A stretch of DNA of 64,000 nt from Atherinomorus stipes (Eukaryota; Chordata; Actinopteri; Atheriniformes; Atherinidae), in contig JALJCO010003056.1 of assembly GCA_023101725.1 (NCBI GenBank), positions 46,902-110,901 of the forward strand, read 5' to 3'. Every line of letters starts with the position of its first letter. Within the stretch, counting starts at the first letter, position 1. The translations under genes were made by a program, and so were the position numbers. The notes beneath the pieces were generated by a model. It made no database searches and was not told where the DNA came from. It worked only from the letters and a program-made list of their open reading frames with translations. Shown here piece after piece: positions 28,701 through 42,121 of the stretch.

Positions 28701-31700
28701 TTATTTCTGACTCTTTAATCTGGTCCTCAACTTTTGATTTTTTTTTCATTTATTTAGTTTCTTCCCCTTTATTTCCCTTCTACCCACAAATTTTGAACAT
28801 TATCTTTTAATATCAAAAGGTGTTGATTTTCAACAGTTTGAGGCTGAATGGACAGATGCTGTCAGTTTGATGGACTTTTGTTGCTTTCAGACTATTATCA
28901 AGTATGTCTTTGAAAATTTACTATACGCTTTTATTCAGTTTCTGCAGAAAAGACAAGGCAAACACTGGATCTAAAAAAGTCCCTCCATGTTTTTCACAAT
29001 TTCACAGCCACAGTAGTTTATTCCACCTGGAAGAGGAGGGTGAGGAAGAAAGCATCCAGATGGATAAAATCTGCAACTTCACCTTTCACCTCTGACTGTC
29101 TTTACATTTTAACCTCAGTTCAGCAATTTTTAATCTCTATTTATCTGATATTTGCTCTCTTCATCCCATGAAGAAGTTTTTTTTTTTGGTATTTATTTTA
29201 AACTGGCCTCTAGAACTACAGTATATTGTTGTCAACTGCCAATACATGTTATAAAATAAATAATAAAAGTTTCCAAACTGTGTTCGTCGAAGAGCATTTA
29301 TGCTATGCATTGTCTGATAGAAAAGGATAAAACATCATCTTTGTTCTTTTCTTTTCTTTTCTTTTCTATGCTGATGAAGGATTGTAGGTAAATAAAATGT
29401 GTATGTGAAGGGATGAGCTTGTGGCTTCCTGTGTCACAGAGACAAACAGATGAAGAATGAGGAAGGTCATTTCACACACAAGCCATAGACAAGCACACAC
29501 ACGTGCACTGTAGTTTTTTTGTCTTCCTAATGATAATCATTACTCACTCGGGCTGAAGGGCAGAGGAGAACTAGACTACATGGTGCCATTTACCAAGTTT
29601 TACCCTCTAGTTGTGGCTTCCCAAGTGCAGTTATTAAAAGTGAAACAAACTAAAAACTAACCCACTGAAACAGAAATGCAGATCATTTCTTTGTGTCAAC
29701 AGCTTCTGTTGATCACATTAATAAAACTATGGCTGTGTCCGATTGTACACCCTATTCCCTACATGGGGATCACGCCATTTTGTAGCAGTTTCCAAATGTC
29801 CATAAAGAAAAAAGCAGTGCACTCAAAATGACCCACAATGCATTTTGAAAACTAGTGAGCTTCGATGGTTCCAAGGCAGGTCAATATCGACCACAATGCA
29901 TTGCAATCAGGAGCGCTGAGTGGCGTGAAGAGGTGGGCAGATTGAGTGGTGGAAAAAAAGAGAGTGAATGGCATAGAAGTAGAAAGAAGAAGAAGACGAA
30001 AATAAAATATCTCCATATAAAGTTATGGATTTCATCTGGAATGACATCTTTCTATGTGTCTTGTGCATCGTGGTTGCTGCCACGGTTGCTGCGGTGACAA
30101 CTGATAACGTGATCTGTAGCAAGGGAAAAAAAGTCAGCATCATCTCCAAATGCCTAGCAGAATAAGTGCACTATAGTGCAGCCATAGTGAATGGGGAGTT
30201 GGGGAGTAAGGTGTACATTCTGACTCAGCCTATATGTGCTGAAATCCATTTTAGACAAGACTTTTTTTTAGATATGGCTGACAGCTCGCAGCAGTAATAA
30301 GTTATTATGTGGATTAAACGCAAATCTGCACCTGTCACAGCAATTTCCTGTTTGTCTGTCTGCCTTGTAGCCTACTGTGTGTTCTGGATAGCATGAGAAT
30401 ATGTATGTGTGTTATTTACATGCTGTTTCATTGACAGGACATCAGTGAACAGATTATTGATGAACAGTTGCGGCTAATAAACACTGGATGTGCAGCTGCT
30501 GTATGTCTGATTTATTTCATTAATCATCAACAATATGTTGCAAGTTACAGCACTCCTCCAGTGCTCCATCATCCTAGTTCTGTAATCAAAACAAATTTGC
30601 TGAGCAAAATTTCAGAAATCCTGAAGGCAATTAGTTGTGGTAACAGACACAATGTAAAACATTCTAATCTGTCTGGGTCTAAACTTGAGCTTTATATCAT
30701 CTGTAAAAGTTTTCTAGTGGTTTCCTAGAAGTGAGGTGCAATTTTCTTTAGACACACTGCAAGTTTTGGGAAATATAATTTAGACAGATAGGCAATAAAA
30801 TGTAAAACATTGAAAGCATGTAAAGTGTGAGTGGTTATCTGCAGAGTTAAACATGAGTCACACCTGCCAACATTGGGTGCTTAATGCATTTTCTCCAATC
30901 CACAGCACTAATGAGAGTGGACCCTCTACATTGGAGTGTGTGAAAATGCCACAAGAAAAGTAGCAAACAGCAGCAGCTGTGAAGCAAGTGGGCTGTTTTT
31001 TTATATGAGATGGGAGACAGAACAAAGATAGAGTATCTAGCAAGGCCAGTGCTTAGATTATGCTTCGCAGATGGGTCAGTATGAGCTTAGCATATTAACG
31101 TATTATGTAACTCCAAGTGCTGCGATTGTCTTTAGGCCCTTTGCATGTGTTTTTTTTTTTTTTATATAGTTTTGCTTTTATATTACATGAGTCAATTTTC
31201 CCAAAGTTTGTCATCGGTGGAGCTGTTTGAAGATAGAGTGTTTGTATTTTGTTAAGAGGCAAGATGGTGTGTGAGATGTTAAAAAAAAACAGAAAAAACA
31301 GCTCTATAGGGAATCAGCAAATTCAAAAAAGTATGTCCCCTGTGGGGGCAGCAATGGCCCCTTTTTTGCATTTCTTTCAGATTTTGGGTAGTGGCTGCCA
31401 AAGATAAGACACCCACAAAGTAAACACAACAGAGTACAGTTTCAATCCACATCTACACACACACACACACGCACACACACCCATGCACACACCGGCATAA
31501 AAATTATAAACATGCATCCACACACTCAGAAGTGCATCATGCTTTAATTTACTTCGTATGTGAAAATATTGCAAATGCATGGGTGAATGGATGGTCCAGG
31601 CATATCATTGTGATGGATTTTCTGTTGTCACATACTGTAGAACAGGAGGCAGAACAACGGCCTTGCAATTTTTCCTTCTGAGCGAGAGATAGAGTTATTC

Positions 31701-34700
31701 TATTTTATTCTATTCTACTCTATCGTATTCTAATATTCAGTGAGCGATAGAATGTCTTTTTGGGTTAGACTTGTCATTGAACTTTCCCCCACTACTGTGT
31801 AATTAGGGCTAATAAAACTTTAAAACATTTGCTAAGGGTTTGGATGTATGGTAGGCCTATAGATGGTCTTTTTGCCTGCCTTTCTGCTAGATTGTCTTGT
31901 TTCTGCAATCCATATCGACTAATCCTCTCTAGCAGTAGTGTATACTTGATACTGGAGCCCTGTCAATTCTCTGACAACCCCAGGGGAAACCTTCACAAAC
32001 ATTAGCTTTAAGTTCACTGACAATATACAGTACAGTAGGGCATGGCTGATATGCAGCACAGAGCAGTGGAAGAATACAATGTGAAGTGGAAGGCTGTGTA
32101 TAGTGTAATAACCATGTGAATTATAAAAAACAACTATAAAAGAGAATGGAAAATTAAGTGTGAATGACTTTAATTTCATAATATTTGGGGGGGGGGGGTT
32201 AGGGCCTAAAGTTCTCAAGGACAAAATAAAAAAAAATAAAAACATGGTATCAATTATAAATTGATTAAATATTTCATAACAAAAGTATTATTTACTTATA
32301 ATGTAATAGCACTTAAACACTTTTCCTGTGTTGAAATCATGTTTGTTTTCTATTTGTTTTTCAGATTACTTTCTTGAGTTGCTGAACCGCTCCATGACAA
32401 GTCTGCAGGAGACCTTCTCTTCTACTTGGGGTGCTCTGTACTCCGAGAATGCCCAGGTCTTCTCTGACCTATACAGGGATTTGAGGTCCTACTACCGGGG
32501 CGCCAATCTCAACCTGGAAGAGTTGTTCAATGAATTCTGGGCCAAGATCCTGGAGAAGGTCTTCTCACAGGCAAACAAGAAATATTCAATAGGTACATTC
32601 ATATACTATCAGTTACTGCCTCAATATGATACATGGTTGAATGACTTTTTGCCCAAGAGCAATTTTTCTCAGCTGTGAGACAAACATACCTTACTGTATA
32701 TCAGACAGAAGTTGCATCTTGTAACCCACTGTTTCCAGCTTCAGTCTGGCATTTCCTTCACTTTAATTGATTTCCATTGGGGAGGGCATTTGATACTCCC
32801 TAACTACAAACCTGTAATGCATTGTGAAGATTTTACATGGATGTGTAGCCATATTGACATAGTAGTTTTGCTAAAGTTTTATAACAGTACAAAGTAGGAC
32901 CCCTTAGGGTAATTTCTCCATTATCATGTAATAACCACAACATGTGAAAAACATGCACTTTCTTTGTAAACTGTCCCTTTGCAGTTCACATCTTGATTGC
33001 ATGTCAACAGCATTGGTCTACCCTATAATACTTATTGGCTAGTTCCACCACCAAGATAGCAAAAATTTTTTAACCCCGATCTGGCCCAGATCCACATTAC
33101 AAATCCAGCTTAGTTCCAGCCAGATCTGTTTGGGCCAGATCTGGGCCAGTTCCAGTTCAGATCAGTCCAGTTTTACTGGCATAAATACTAATAAAACTGA
33201 TTTCGTAAAAAGAAATAATATACTAGAAAAGCACTCGGAGGGCGCAGACCTCCGCCAAGCAGCTCTCGCAATGATAAAGAATCCTAAAAAAATTCCTGGA
33301 TCCAGTAGGTGATCCAGTTCACCACCAAAATTTAATGGGCTCGTCCTTAGGCTGAGGCTCTGGTGAAAATTCCAGGTCAATCCGTCCAGTACTTTTTCCA
33401 TAAAGTTGCTGACAGACAGACAAACCAACGCTACTGAAAAACATTACCTTCTTGGTGGAGGTAGCTATTGTGTGATGTCATCATCTAAGACTGATACCAG
33501 ACTTGATATAGTGAATCATTTCTAAAAGTTAGAAAAAGAAAGAAAACCTATTTCAATCAACGTACTGTATTACTGCTTTCATGTAAATGTATTCAGATTC
33601 TCTACTCAGACAATGTTTTTCAGAAATATGTCTTCTAATTACAGGTGAGGACTACCTGGAGTGTGTGTCAAAGAGGATGGAGACACTAGAGCCTTTTGGC
33701 AAAATCCCTGCTATACTGACATTGGAGGTCACACGTAAATTTGTGGCAGCTCGCTCATTTGTTCAGGGACTGCTGACCAGCAAAGATGTGGTGCAAAAAG
33801 TCTCTCAGGTAACAACTCACTTCTCACCGATGTCTATGTACACACACCGGCCACTTTATAAGGTGCACCTGTCCAACTGCTCGTTATTGCAAATTTCTCA
33901 TCAGCCAATCACATGGCAGAAACTCAATGCATCTAGGCATGTAGACATGGTCAAGACGATCTGCAGCGGTTCAAACAGAGCATCCGAATGGGGAAGAAAG
34001 GGGATTTCAGTGACTTTGAACGTGGCATGGTTGTTGGTGCCAGATGGGCTGGTCTGAGTATTTCAGAAATGCTGATCTACTGGGATTTTCCTGCACAACC
34101 ATCTCTAGGGTATACAGAGAAAGATCCGAAAAAGAGAAAATATCCAGTGAGCGGCAGTTCTGTGGGCACAAATGCCTTGTTGATGCCAGAGGTCAGAGGA
34201 GACTGGCCAGACTGGTTTGAGCTGATAGAAAGGCAATAGTAACTCAAATAACCACTCATTACAACCGAAGTATGCAGAAGAGCATCTCTGAATGCACAAC
34301 ACTTCCAACCTGGAAGCAGATGGGCTACAGCAGCAGAAGACCACACCGGGTGCCACTCCTGTCAGCTAATAACAGGAAACTGAGGCTACAATTCGCACAG
34401 ACTCCCCAAAACTGGAAATGTTGCCTTGTCTGATGAGTCTCAATTTCTGCTACGAAATTTGGATGGTAGGCTCAGAACTTGGTGTCAAGAACATGAAAGC
34501 ATGGATCCACCCTGCCTTTTATCAATGGTTCAGGCTGCAGCTGGTGGTACAATGGTGTGGGAGAGATTTTCTTGGCACACTTTGGGCCCCTTGGTACCAG
34601 TGTAGTATGGTTTAACCACCACAGCCTACCTCAGTATTGTTTTTAACCATGTCCATGCTCTGATTGCTACTTCAAGCAGGATAACGTGCCATGTTATAAA

Positions 34701-37700
34701 GCGCAAATCATCTCAGACTGCTTTCTTGAACATGACAATGAGTTCAGTGTACTCAAATGATCTCCACAGTCACCAGAACTCAATCCAATAGAGCACCTTT
34801 GGCATGTGGTGGAACAGGACATTCGCATCATGGACGTGCTGCCGACAAATCTGCAGCAACTGTGTGATGCTGTCATGTCAATACGGAGCAAAATCTCTGA
34901 GGAATGTTTCCAGTACCTTGTTGAACCTATGTCATGAAGGATTAAAGTGCTGATTACATGATTGACATTTTTTGGCATGTATAAGCCAAAACGTTCTTCA
35001 TGATGATTTATGTAACAGAGACAAGCGTGGCTGCATAGATGGGTTTTTAGAAAACATCGTTGCATTTCAGCACATCTGACCAGACTGCGTTGCTGTTGCC
35101 CCCGGTAGCTTGTACACCGTTACCTGCAGTGGGCCCGACATCCTGGGCCCCTCCATTACGGTTTCACAACCACAACCATACAAGACACCCTCTGCTGTCT
35201 TCGTTGTGGAAACCACAATGGAACAGCAGAGCGTCGTTGTCAACCGGTAAGAGCCACCATTACCCCTCTTTATGAGCGCTTCAACCAGCGGCGACGCATA
35301 AGAAATGTCGCTCCCCACTGGTTGTAGCAACCTCGCCGTTAGCCCTGCATGTTGCTAACTGGCACCATGTCTCTTCCACGGTCGGTCCAGCTCAGCGTGT
35401 TGACTGTCTGACGAGCGATGGCTGTCACGGCCGAGATGGCAATGACAAACCTTGCTTATGTCAGCACGACAGGGTAAAGAGTGTTGTATCAGAAGATGAG
35501 CGCTACAGCCAGCGGCAATGCATAAAGAAATATTGCTCCCCACTGGTTGTAGCGACTTCATCGTTAGCCCCGCACACTGCTAGCCGACACGTGTTTGTTC
35601 CACGGTGGACCCAGCTCAGCGCACTGACCGCTTGGCAAGCGATGGCTTTCACCGCCGAGACAGCGCTAACAATCCTTGCTCACATCAGCACGACAGCGAG
35701 TGATGAGAGGGTTGCAGCACGTCAGCTGATATCTCGCTCGATTAACTACCCGCACAACAGTGAAGCAGTCAGGTTAACACGAGCTGTATCTCAGGAAAAC
35801 AACAGTAGGACAATCAGTATGTCCTCCACATGTTTTCCACCTCAAATTCCACAGCTACTCTGTCAATGGCTGGGTCGCCATGGCTGTGAGATGCCAAGCA
35901 GCGGTGGTGCGTTCAGGAAACAACAGAGATACGTTCACGAACGGCCCCAGAGCTCGGACAACCGGCCAGGTGCATTCAGGGGCGACTCAGTCCTTTCACA
36001 AAGGGCCCCCCATGGGCCAAACTTCCGTTTATGGTGGGTTTGGTGGCGGAGAGGGACAAAATTGTGTACCACAACTTTCTAAAAGCCTAACCTCAGCTGC
36101 CTGCACGCTCTATCATTCGTTTTTATGAAGCGTGGGAGAGCAGCTGCATACTGACAGACTGGTTGGACAGCACCCTCAGACGGGGATATTCTAACAAATT
36201 CTGTGGGCTCCCCCCAGTGTTCAGGGGCGTTCAAGAGATGAATCTATCCTCTCAACAAGAGATAGAGTTCCTCGTGGGGGAAATTCAGGACCTGCTATCA
36301 AAACAGGCCATGTCAATTGTCCATCCACGACAAGGAATGGGGGTTTTACTCCCCATACTTTTTGGTTCCCAAAAAGACGGGGGGCTACAGACCCATCCTG
36401 GACCTCCGTGCCCTGAACACGCGTATCGGTCACAAGACATTCCACATGCTAACCGTAACGAAACTGCTGGAACTCATCCAACCAAGCAACTGGTTCTCAA
36501 CCATCAACTTGAAGGATGCTTTTTTCCATGTCAAGGTGGGACCAAAACACGGGAAATTTCTGTGTTTTGCTTTCCAGGAAACAGCCTTCAAATACAACAG
36601 GCTTCCGTTCGGCTTTCCGTTCGGCTATTCCCTGGCCCCTTGCATGTTCAGCAAATGTGTGGACGCAGCGCTACTACCACTGCACTGCCAAGAGATGAGG
36701 GTCTTCTTTTATCTAGATGACCTCATTGTGATGGCCAGGTCCAGGCAATGGGCCATTTTTCACACAGCTCAGTTTATACTTCACCTAACCAAGTAGGGAT
36801 TTGCCATCAACTGGGAGAAGAGCATCCCCCAACCAAGCCAGCAGGTGGAGTATTTGGGGATTGTGCTCGATTCTGTCAGCCTGAGAGCCACTCTGTTGGA
36901 GTCCAGACGAAAAGATTGAGCGGTATACATTCCGCAGCCCTGTTAACAGTGCCAGAGAACGTGTGGTCATGGGCTTCAGAGCCCCTGTTATCCATGAGAG
37001 CCTTCCACGTTCCAGGAATAGAGAACAGGGAAGATGACCTCATGTCTGGGGCGGTCCCTTGGGGGACAAGTGGAGACTGCAACCAGAGGTGGTACATCAG
37101 ATCTGGACACGGTGGATCTGTTTGTCATCAGATCGAACACCCACTGCTCCCATTAGTTCTCTTAGCCCGGAGGACCACCCACCCTTGAGGATGGACATAT
37201 ATGTACAAGCTCCATGGCCAAGAAGGCTACTTAATGGCTTCTCCCCCCCGTCTCATCCCTCAGCTTCTGGAGAGAGTGAGAGTGGAGTGGCTTTGGGTCA
37301 TTCTGGTGGCTTCCCACCGGCGGTCAGTTCCGTGGTACGCGCAACTGACCACAATGTTTTCTCCACCATGGCCCATTCCACAGTACCGGGGGTTATTGTC
37401 ACAGGAGGCAGGTGCGATTCAGGCGCTGCCAATCCTGGGTCAGCCACTTCAAGCCTTGTCTTTTAGAGACAGGCTAATACAGGCTGGGCTGACACCTCAG
37501 GTGGTGAAAACCATCCAAGCAGCTAGGGCTGGATCTACCACTGCCTGTTACAGGACTAAGTGGTTGGGTTTTCAGCGTTGGTTTGAAGAGAGGAAAGTAG
37601 ATCCACTGACATGTTCAGTGGGAGACATTCTTTCCTTTCTACAGTTTTTGGTTGATAGAGGGCTGTCTCACGTGACTGTTTGGTCATGTTGAAGCCATCT

Positions 37701-40700
37701 CATCATGCCACAAAGGGTTGGATGGAGGTCCAGTCTTCACCCACCCTCTGGGTGGCGAGCATTTCTGTACCTCAGACCTCAGTGGAAGTTGTCATTAATG
37801 CTTGAGGGCCTCTCAAGGGACCCTACAAGCCTTTGGAACACTCCTCCTTTGGGTCATTGTCACTCAAAACAGTGTTGCTTCTTGTTCTGATGTCAGTCCA
37901 GAGAGTAAGCAAATTGTGTGCCCTGCCAGTCCACCAGAGTTTTTTACTCCTTCGTGGGGACCGCAGTGGTGCCGTCCTAAGACCTAACACCCTCCTTTAT
38001 TCCTAGAACATAAGGAGCTCATTTTGGTCCAGAAACATCCAACTGGAGACTTTTCACCCTTCCCCTCTTCTAGGGAAGTGAAACTGCATCTCCTATGCCC
38101 TGTGTGTGCGTTGACATGCTTGTCAACCAAACAGCCACTGTCAGGGACACCGACCAGTTGTTTTTGACGGGACGGCTGACAGAGCCCTGTCCAGGAAACA
38201 CTTGGCGAGGTGGCTGTGTAATGTATTTTCTCAGCCTACAGTCAAGCGGGTCTAGAGCTGCCCACTGTGGTCTGGGCGCACTCCACAAGAAGTGTGGCAA
38301 CATCTACGGCTTTTTTCAGTGGTGCGAGTGTTGAGGACATATGTACGGTGGCATCGTGGTCTTCACCCTGCCCGTTCATAAGGTTCTATCTCTTCGATGT
38401 GTCAGGCTCCTTCTCCAGGTCTGTACTCACTGCAGGATCACAGGACTTGTGAGAGGAAGGGTGTGTTAAGTACAGTATCTGCTTTGCTTGACCCCCACAG
38501 GGTGTCATGCACCTGCATTGGTCTGTGCTCTGCCGGACACGATCAATGAGGTGTACAGGTGGTCACGGTTGACACTTATGTGAGGTTAAGTCACAACTTT
38601 ACCCAGCCTAGCCGGGTGCTGCTAACTGGGCTGAAAGTTGGACCCGTCGCCACTCCATATGTGGCTAAGATTAATAAAGTGTTGACTGGGTTTTGGTACC
38701 TAATCAGTAGCTGGCATGGTCAGTGTGCAGAGCCTCTCCCATGGCAGGGAGTACATATATCGGGCTTCACCTACTGTACTCATAGAGTCCAGTGGAGGGC
38801 GAAGTCTGTGTGAGATATAATGAAGGTTACGATATTGTAACCCTAGTTATATTAACACAGGTGGAGCCCTCTACACAGGGCCCTGCCACTCTTTCGCCTT
38901 ACGCTGAAGCTTGGTGAATTGAGGGCTGCCGGTGGTGCACCTGCCTTTATAGGTAGATGCCCGACTGGCTGACCACGTACATGAAAATTTCAGTGGGCCA
39001 TCACATGTACGCGATTGGAGGAGGGTTATACAGTCCAGTAGAGGGCTTCGCCTGTGTTAATATAACTAGGGTTACAATATACTAACCTTCGGTTTGGGAA
39101 GGGGCGAAAATACTGGTTAGCTGATTGGGTAAGGCAACCAATCAGATAAACGAAGCATATGATGTACTAACACAGCGATGACGAAAACACAACCACAAGC
39201 CAGGCTACTCTTGCTGCTGCCAGCAAATGGCTCATTAGCTCAGCAAACAAGAAACATGTCAGCAGTAATTCCGATAAAACTTGAGCGATAGCCATGCTGA
39301 CACTAGTTTCATCCGCTGAAGCCGCCATGTTGTTTAGACTGAACTGTCGCTTCTCGTTGTGTCACACCTCAACCCGCCTCAAAGCCAACGCTGATTGGAC
39401 GTTCATTTGGTGAACTGCTCCAAATTCTCTTCAACGGAAAGTAGCCAGACTGATCTACGAGTGAAAACCTGAAGCTTGCAAGATCAGGATGGCCTCATGA
39501 GGCTACCAACCCGATACTAGCAAGGTGTACCTAATAAAGTGGCCAGTGAGTGTATGTATGTATTGTATGTATACATTATGTACTGTATTTATATGTTGCA
39601 AAGGTATGTGTTCATCTCTCCTTATCCAGCACACACACATACACAAAGCAGTGGTAGATCAATGTTGGAACCGAGTGACTCCATAAAGTATGGCTTACGG
39701 TGCAGACAATCAGCCCCTGCAACAACAGTTAATGTCAACACCACACTGAAAAATATCTCCTTGGGCTGCAGGGAGGGTTAATATGTCCCAAGAGAAATTG
39801 CTCCCTCTGTACATAAGACAAGAGTAAGGTTAAGATCAGAGCAAATCTGAGAAATCATTTCAGGGAGGTGGCCAGTATTGATGCCCCAATGAAAAATATA
39901 CAGTACCTTGTCAGACAGTGGGTTAGAAGAGTGTTGAGAGTTGGGGCCCCTTGAGAAATGCTCACATGCTTTTAGCAAACAGATGCTGCCTCAGATATGA
40001 ATATTGCAATGAGTTTTTTGATGAAATATTACAAGGTCATGCTGTATGTAGGTGTGAAATGACAAATAGCAGGAGAAAAAACTGCACGACCACACTTTTG
40101 GATACATGTCAAAGAAGGAATTGGATGATCTTTTCCCCTTTTACTCTGATATATGTCCTCTGGCTGGCACTGTAGAAGGTACATACTGAGAGTAAGCCTG
40201 CGTTTTTTGTTGCTCTGTTTGGTCAAGATAGCAAATGAGATGTTTTTTCCTCACATGCAGGACCTGAGAATGGCTGAATTACATGCATGTTGCAACACCT
40301 TTATTGCACAACTCAGCAGTTAGTGACTAAGACACAGTATCACAGTGACAGCAAGGCTGAAGAGTGACCTGGAAATAAGAGAGCAATGCAACTTAAAAAG
40401 CAAACATTGGACCATGACTCTGCTTCAAGCAAATCTGGGGTCAGAATAATCTAATTTCTCTTTGTTATTGCTTACATGTTTGTTCGCAAATGCAATTCCT
40501 GTTTACATTTTTTTTTACAAAATGTATTGCTCAAAGTACAGAAATGCACACACCTATTCAGTCCATCATTTTTTCACCATTACTCAGTCTTGATAGCCAT
40601 TTCCTTTAGTTGGCACTGAGGGACATTGAGTGATGTGTTCATTAAATAAGGCTTGTTGAGTAACCAGAGTAAATGATTAGCACAACCTTTATAAAATTGC

Positions 40701-42090
40701 AGAATATAACCCGGCACAGCTGCCAGGTCATTGGCGTAGGCACGTTTCAAATATGGTTGTGGATTGCTTTCAGTCATTGGGAAGGCAAGAGCTCTAAGAA
40801 TTGCAAGAATAGTCACAATGGGCACACTTATCTAATCTCTGTCAAAGACAATTTTACTAAATAAGTCCCTTTAGTTTAACCAAAATACAGAATGGCATTT
40901 CTTTGCATCTTCATATTTTGTTTACCTATTTTAAGCAACAAAAAAGAAAAACAATCTGCCTTATTTCACATTCATATTTGTGTCATTCTGGTTTGCTGTC
41001 TTCTCTGAAACACAATCATAAATGTGTTGTAATTGAAAATTTTATAATTGAAAAAACTATCCCACCCTTACTACTTCATTGTCCTCAGTTGTACACTCCA
41101 GTTGTATGACATAATTTCTGCCTCTATTCACCACAACAGCACTCTATGGGGCCTTCTGCCTCCTTTTAGGGTGAATATCAATTTGATTTTTTTTCCATCT
41201 TTCCATTGTAATGCTAACTTTGACTTATTGAGCCCTTATGAGACAACCTCTCCTATTTATAGCTTTGTATTGCCACATTAAAGGGGCCACTGACTGAAGA
41301 TGTTTACTGCATGCTGCTCAGGGAGGTGTTACACTGCTTGAGAGTAAAGCAGCAGAGATTAAAAGAAAATTCTGCCGAGTTACATCTGTGCTCCAAACGT
41401 CATCCACAGAAGTTGATATTAAGAGGAAAGATGACATGAATCCTTGCTGCGCTGGTTTGATTGGGCATGTAAAAATAGGTGTGCGTCGTGAAAGGCGTTA
41501 AAAGAGTATCCTGTAAGGAAGCAACAGAGATGAAGCAAAGTAGAGCAGGGAGAGATGTAAGGTAAAGATGAATAATTCGAGAGATCTTTTCTCTGAGACA
41601 GAAAAGGAGATCTGAGCCAGAGCCTGCAGTCTCTCTTTCCAGTGAAACATTAATTTCTCCCTTGCTTTGCTGTAGGCTACACCACTTGGTATGTCCTTAA
41701 CTTTTTCTGGACTGTTTTATTCCCACGAGTAGGGGAATGCAGGAAGTAGGCCACGTACCGCATGGCTCATTCTGGAGGCAAGGAGTCTAGATCATCTCGC
41801 TCCATAACACAAGGGGGGAGAGGTAGTTCATATATCCTTACTAATTATGGAGGAAAGACAAGCAGAACTACTAAGAGGGAGAAAGAGAGAGTGTGTCATG
41901 GGGAATACAGAAGGTACAGACAGAAGTTAGCGTATACTGTGAAGGTGAAGCGTGTGCAAGTAAGTGAACAGGCATCAAAGAGACACGTCAAAGAATCCTA
42001 CAAGCAAACATCAAAGGAATAATTTTAAACCTAAAGATTTGTCTTGATATCTCCTGATAGGTCAGCATTGAAAGGATCCAAATCAGGTCA

Positions 42091-42121
<31 letters not shown>

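Larger units (their letters stand above)
16792..32364 (+). other. gpc1: gpc1 intron 2 (15.6 kb)
   Basis: The intron starts gtgagt and ends tttttcag. It holds the transposon remnants and microsatellites listed separately. Between them I see only AT-rich unique-looking DNA, long A or T runs (27686-27706, 28596-28609) and a TTTTC microsatellite near 29343-29366. A candidate regulatory element cannot be recognised without cross-species alignment. Confidence 0.85.
32593..33644 (+). other. gpc1: gpc1 intron 3
   Basis: The intron begins gtacat and ends attacag. Its first 450 bases are unremarkable. From about 33060 it holds the two repeat segments listed separately. Confidence 0.88.
35061..39087 (+). 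mobile_element. DIRS-type tyrosine-recombinase retrotransposon, decayed
   Basis: The order is a gag-like region, reverse transcriptase (about 36240-36930), the end of an RNase H domain and linker (36930-37440), a tyrosine recombinase (37440-38452), a palindromic internal region (38787-38880) and a right terminal repeat (39030-39087). This is the standard DIRS1 order. The left inverted terminal repeat is absent, and the coding regions have frameshifts, stops and a deletion through most of RNase H. DIRS elements lack integrase and target duplications, which fits. The left boundary is uncertain. Confidence 0.85.
33841..39552 (+). mobile_element. Tc1-like transposon split by a 4.6-kb insertion
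   Basis: The left terminal repeat starts cacacaccggccactttat and the right end is ataaagtggccagtgagtg, its imperfect inverse. Each is flanked by TA (33839-33840 and 39553-39554), the Tc1/mariner target. The left part (33841 to about 34944) holds the transposase relic and the right part (about 39504-39552) holds only the terminal 50 bases. Everything between belongs to later insertions. By comparison with related copies about 25-30 bases of the original element are missing at the junction. Confidence 0.85.

Noticed and set aside
35591..36082. 163-codon open frame considered as a host gene
   Set aside because: It lies directly upstream of and collinear with the DIRS reverse transcriptase and includes part of a tandem duplication, so it is retroelement sequence.
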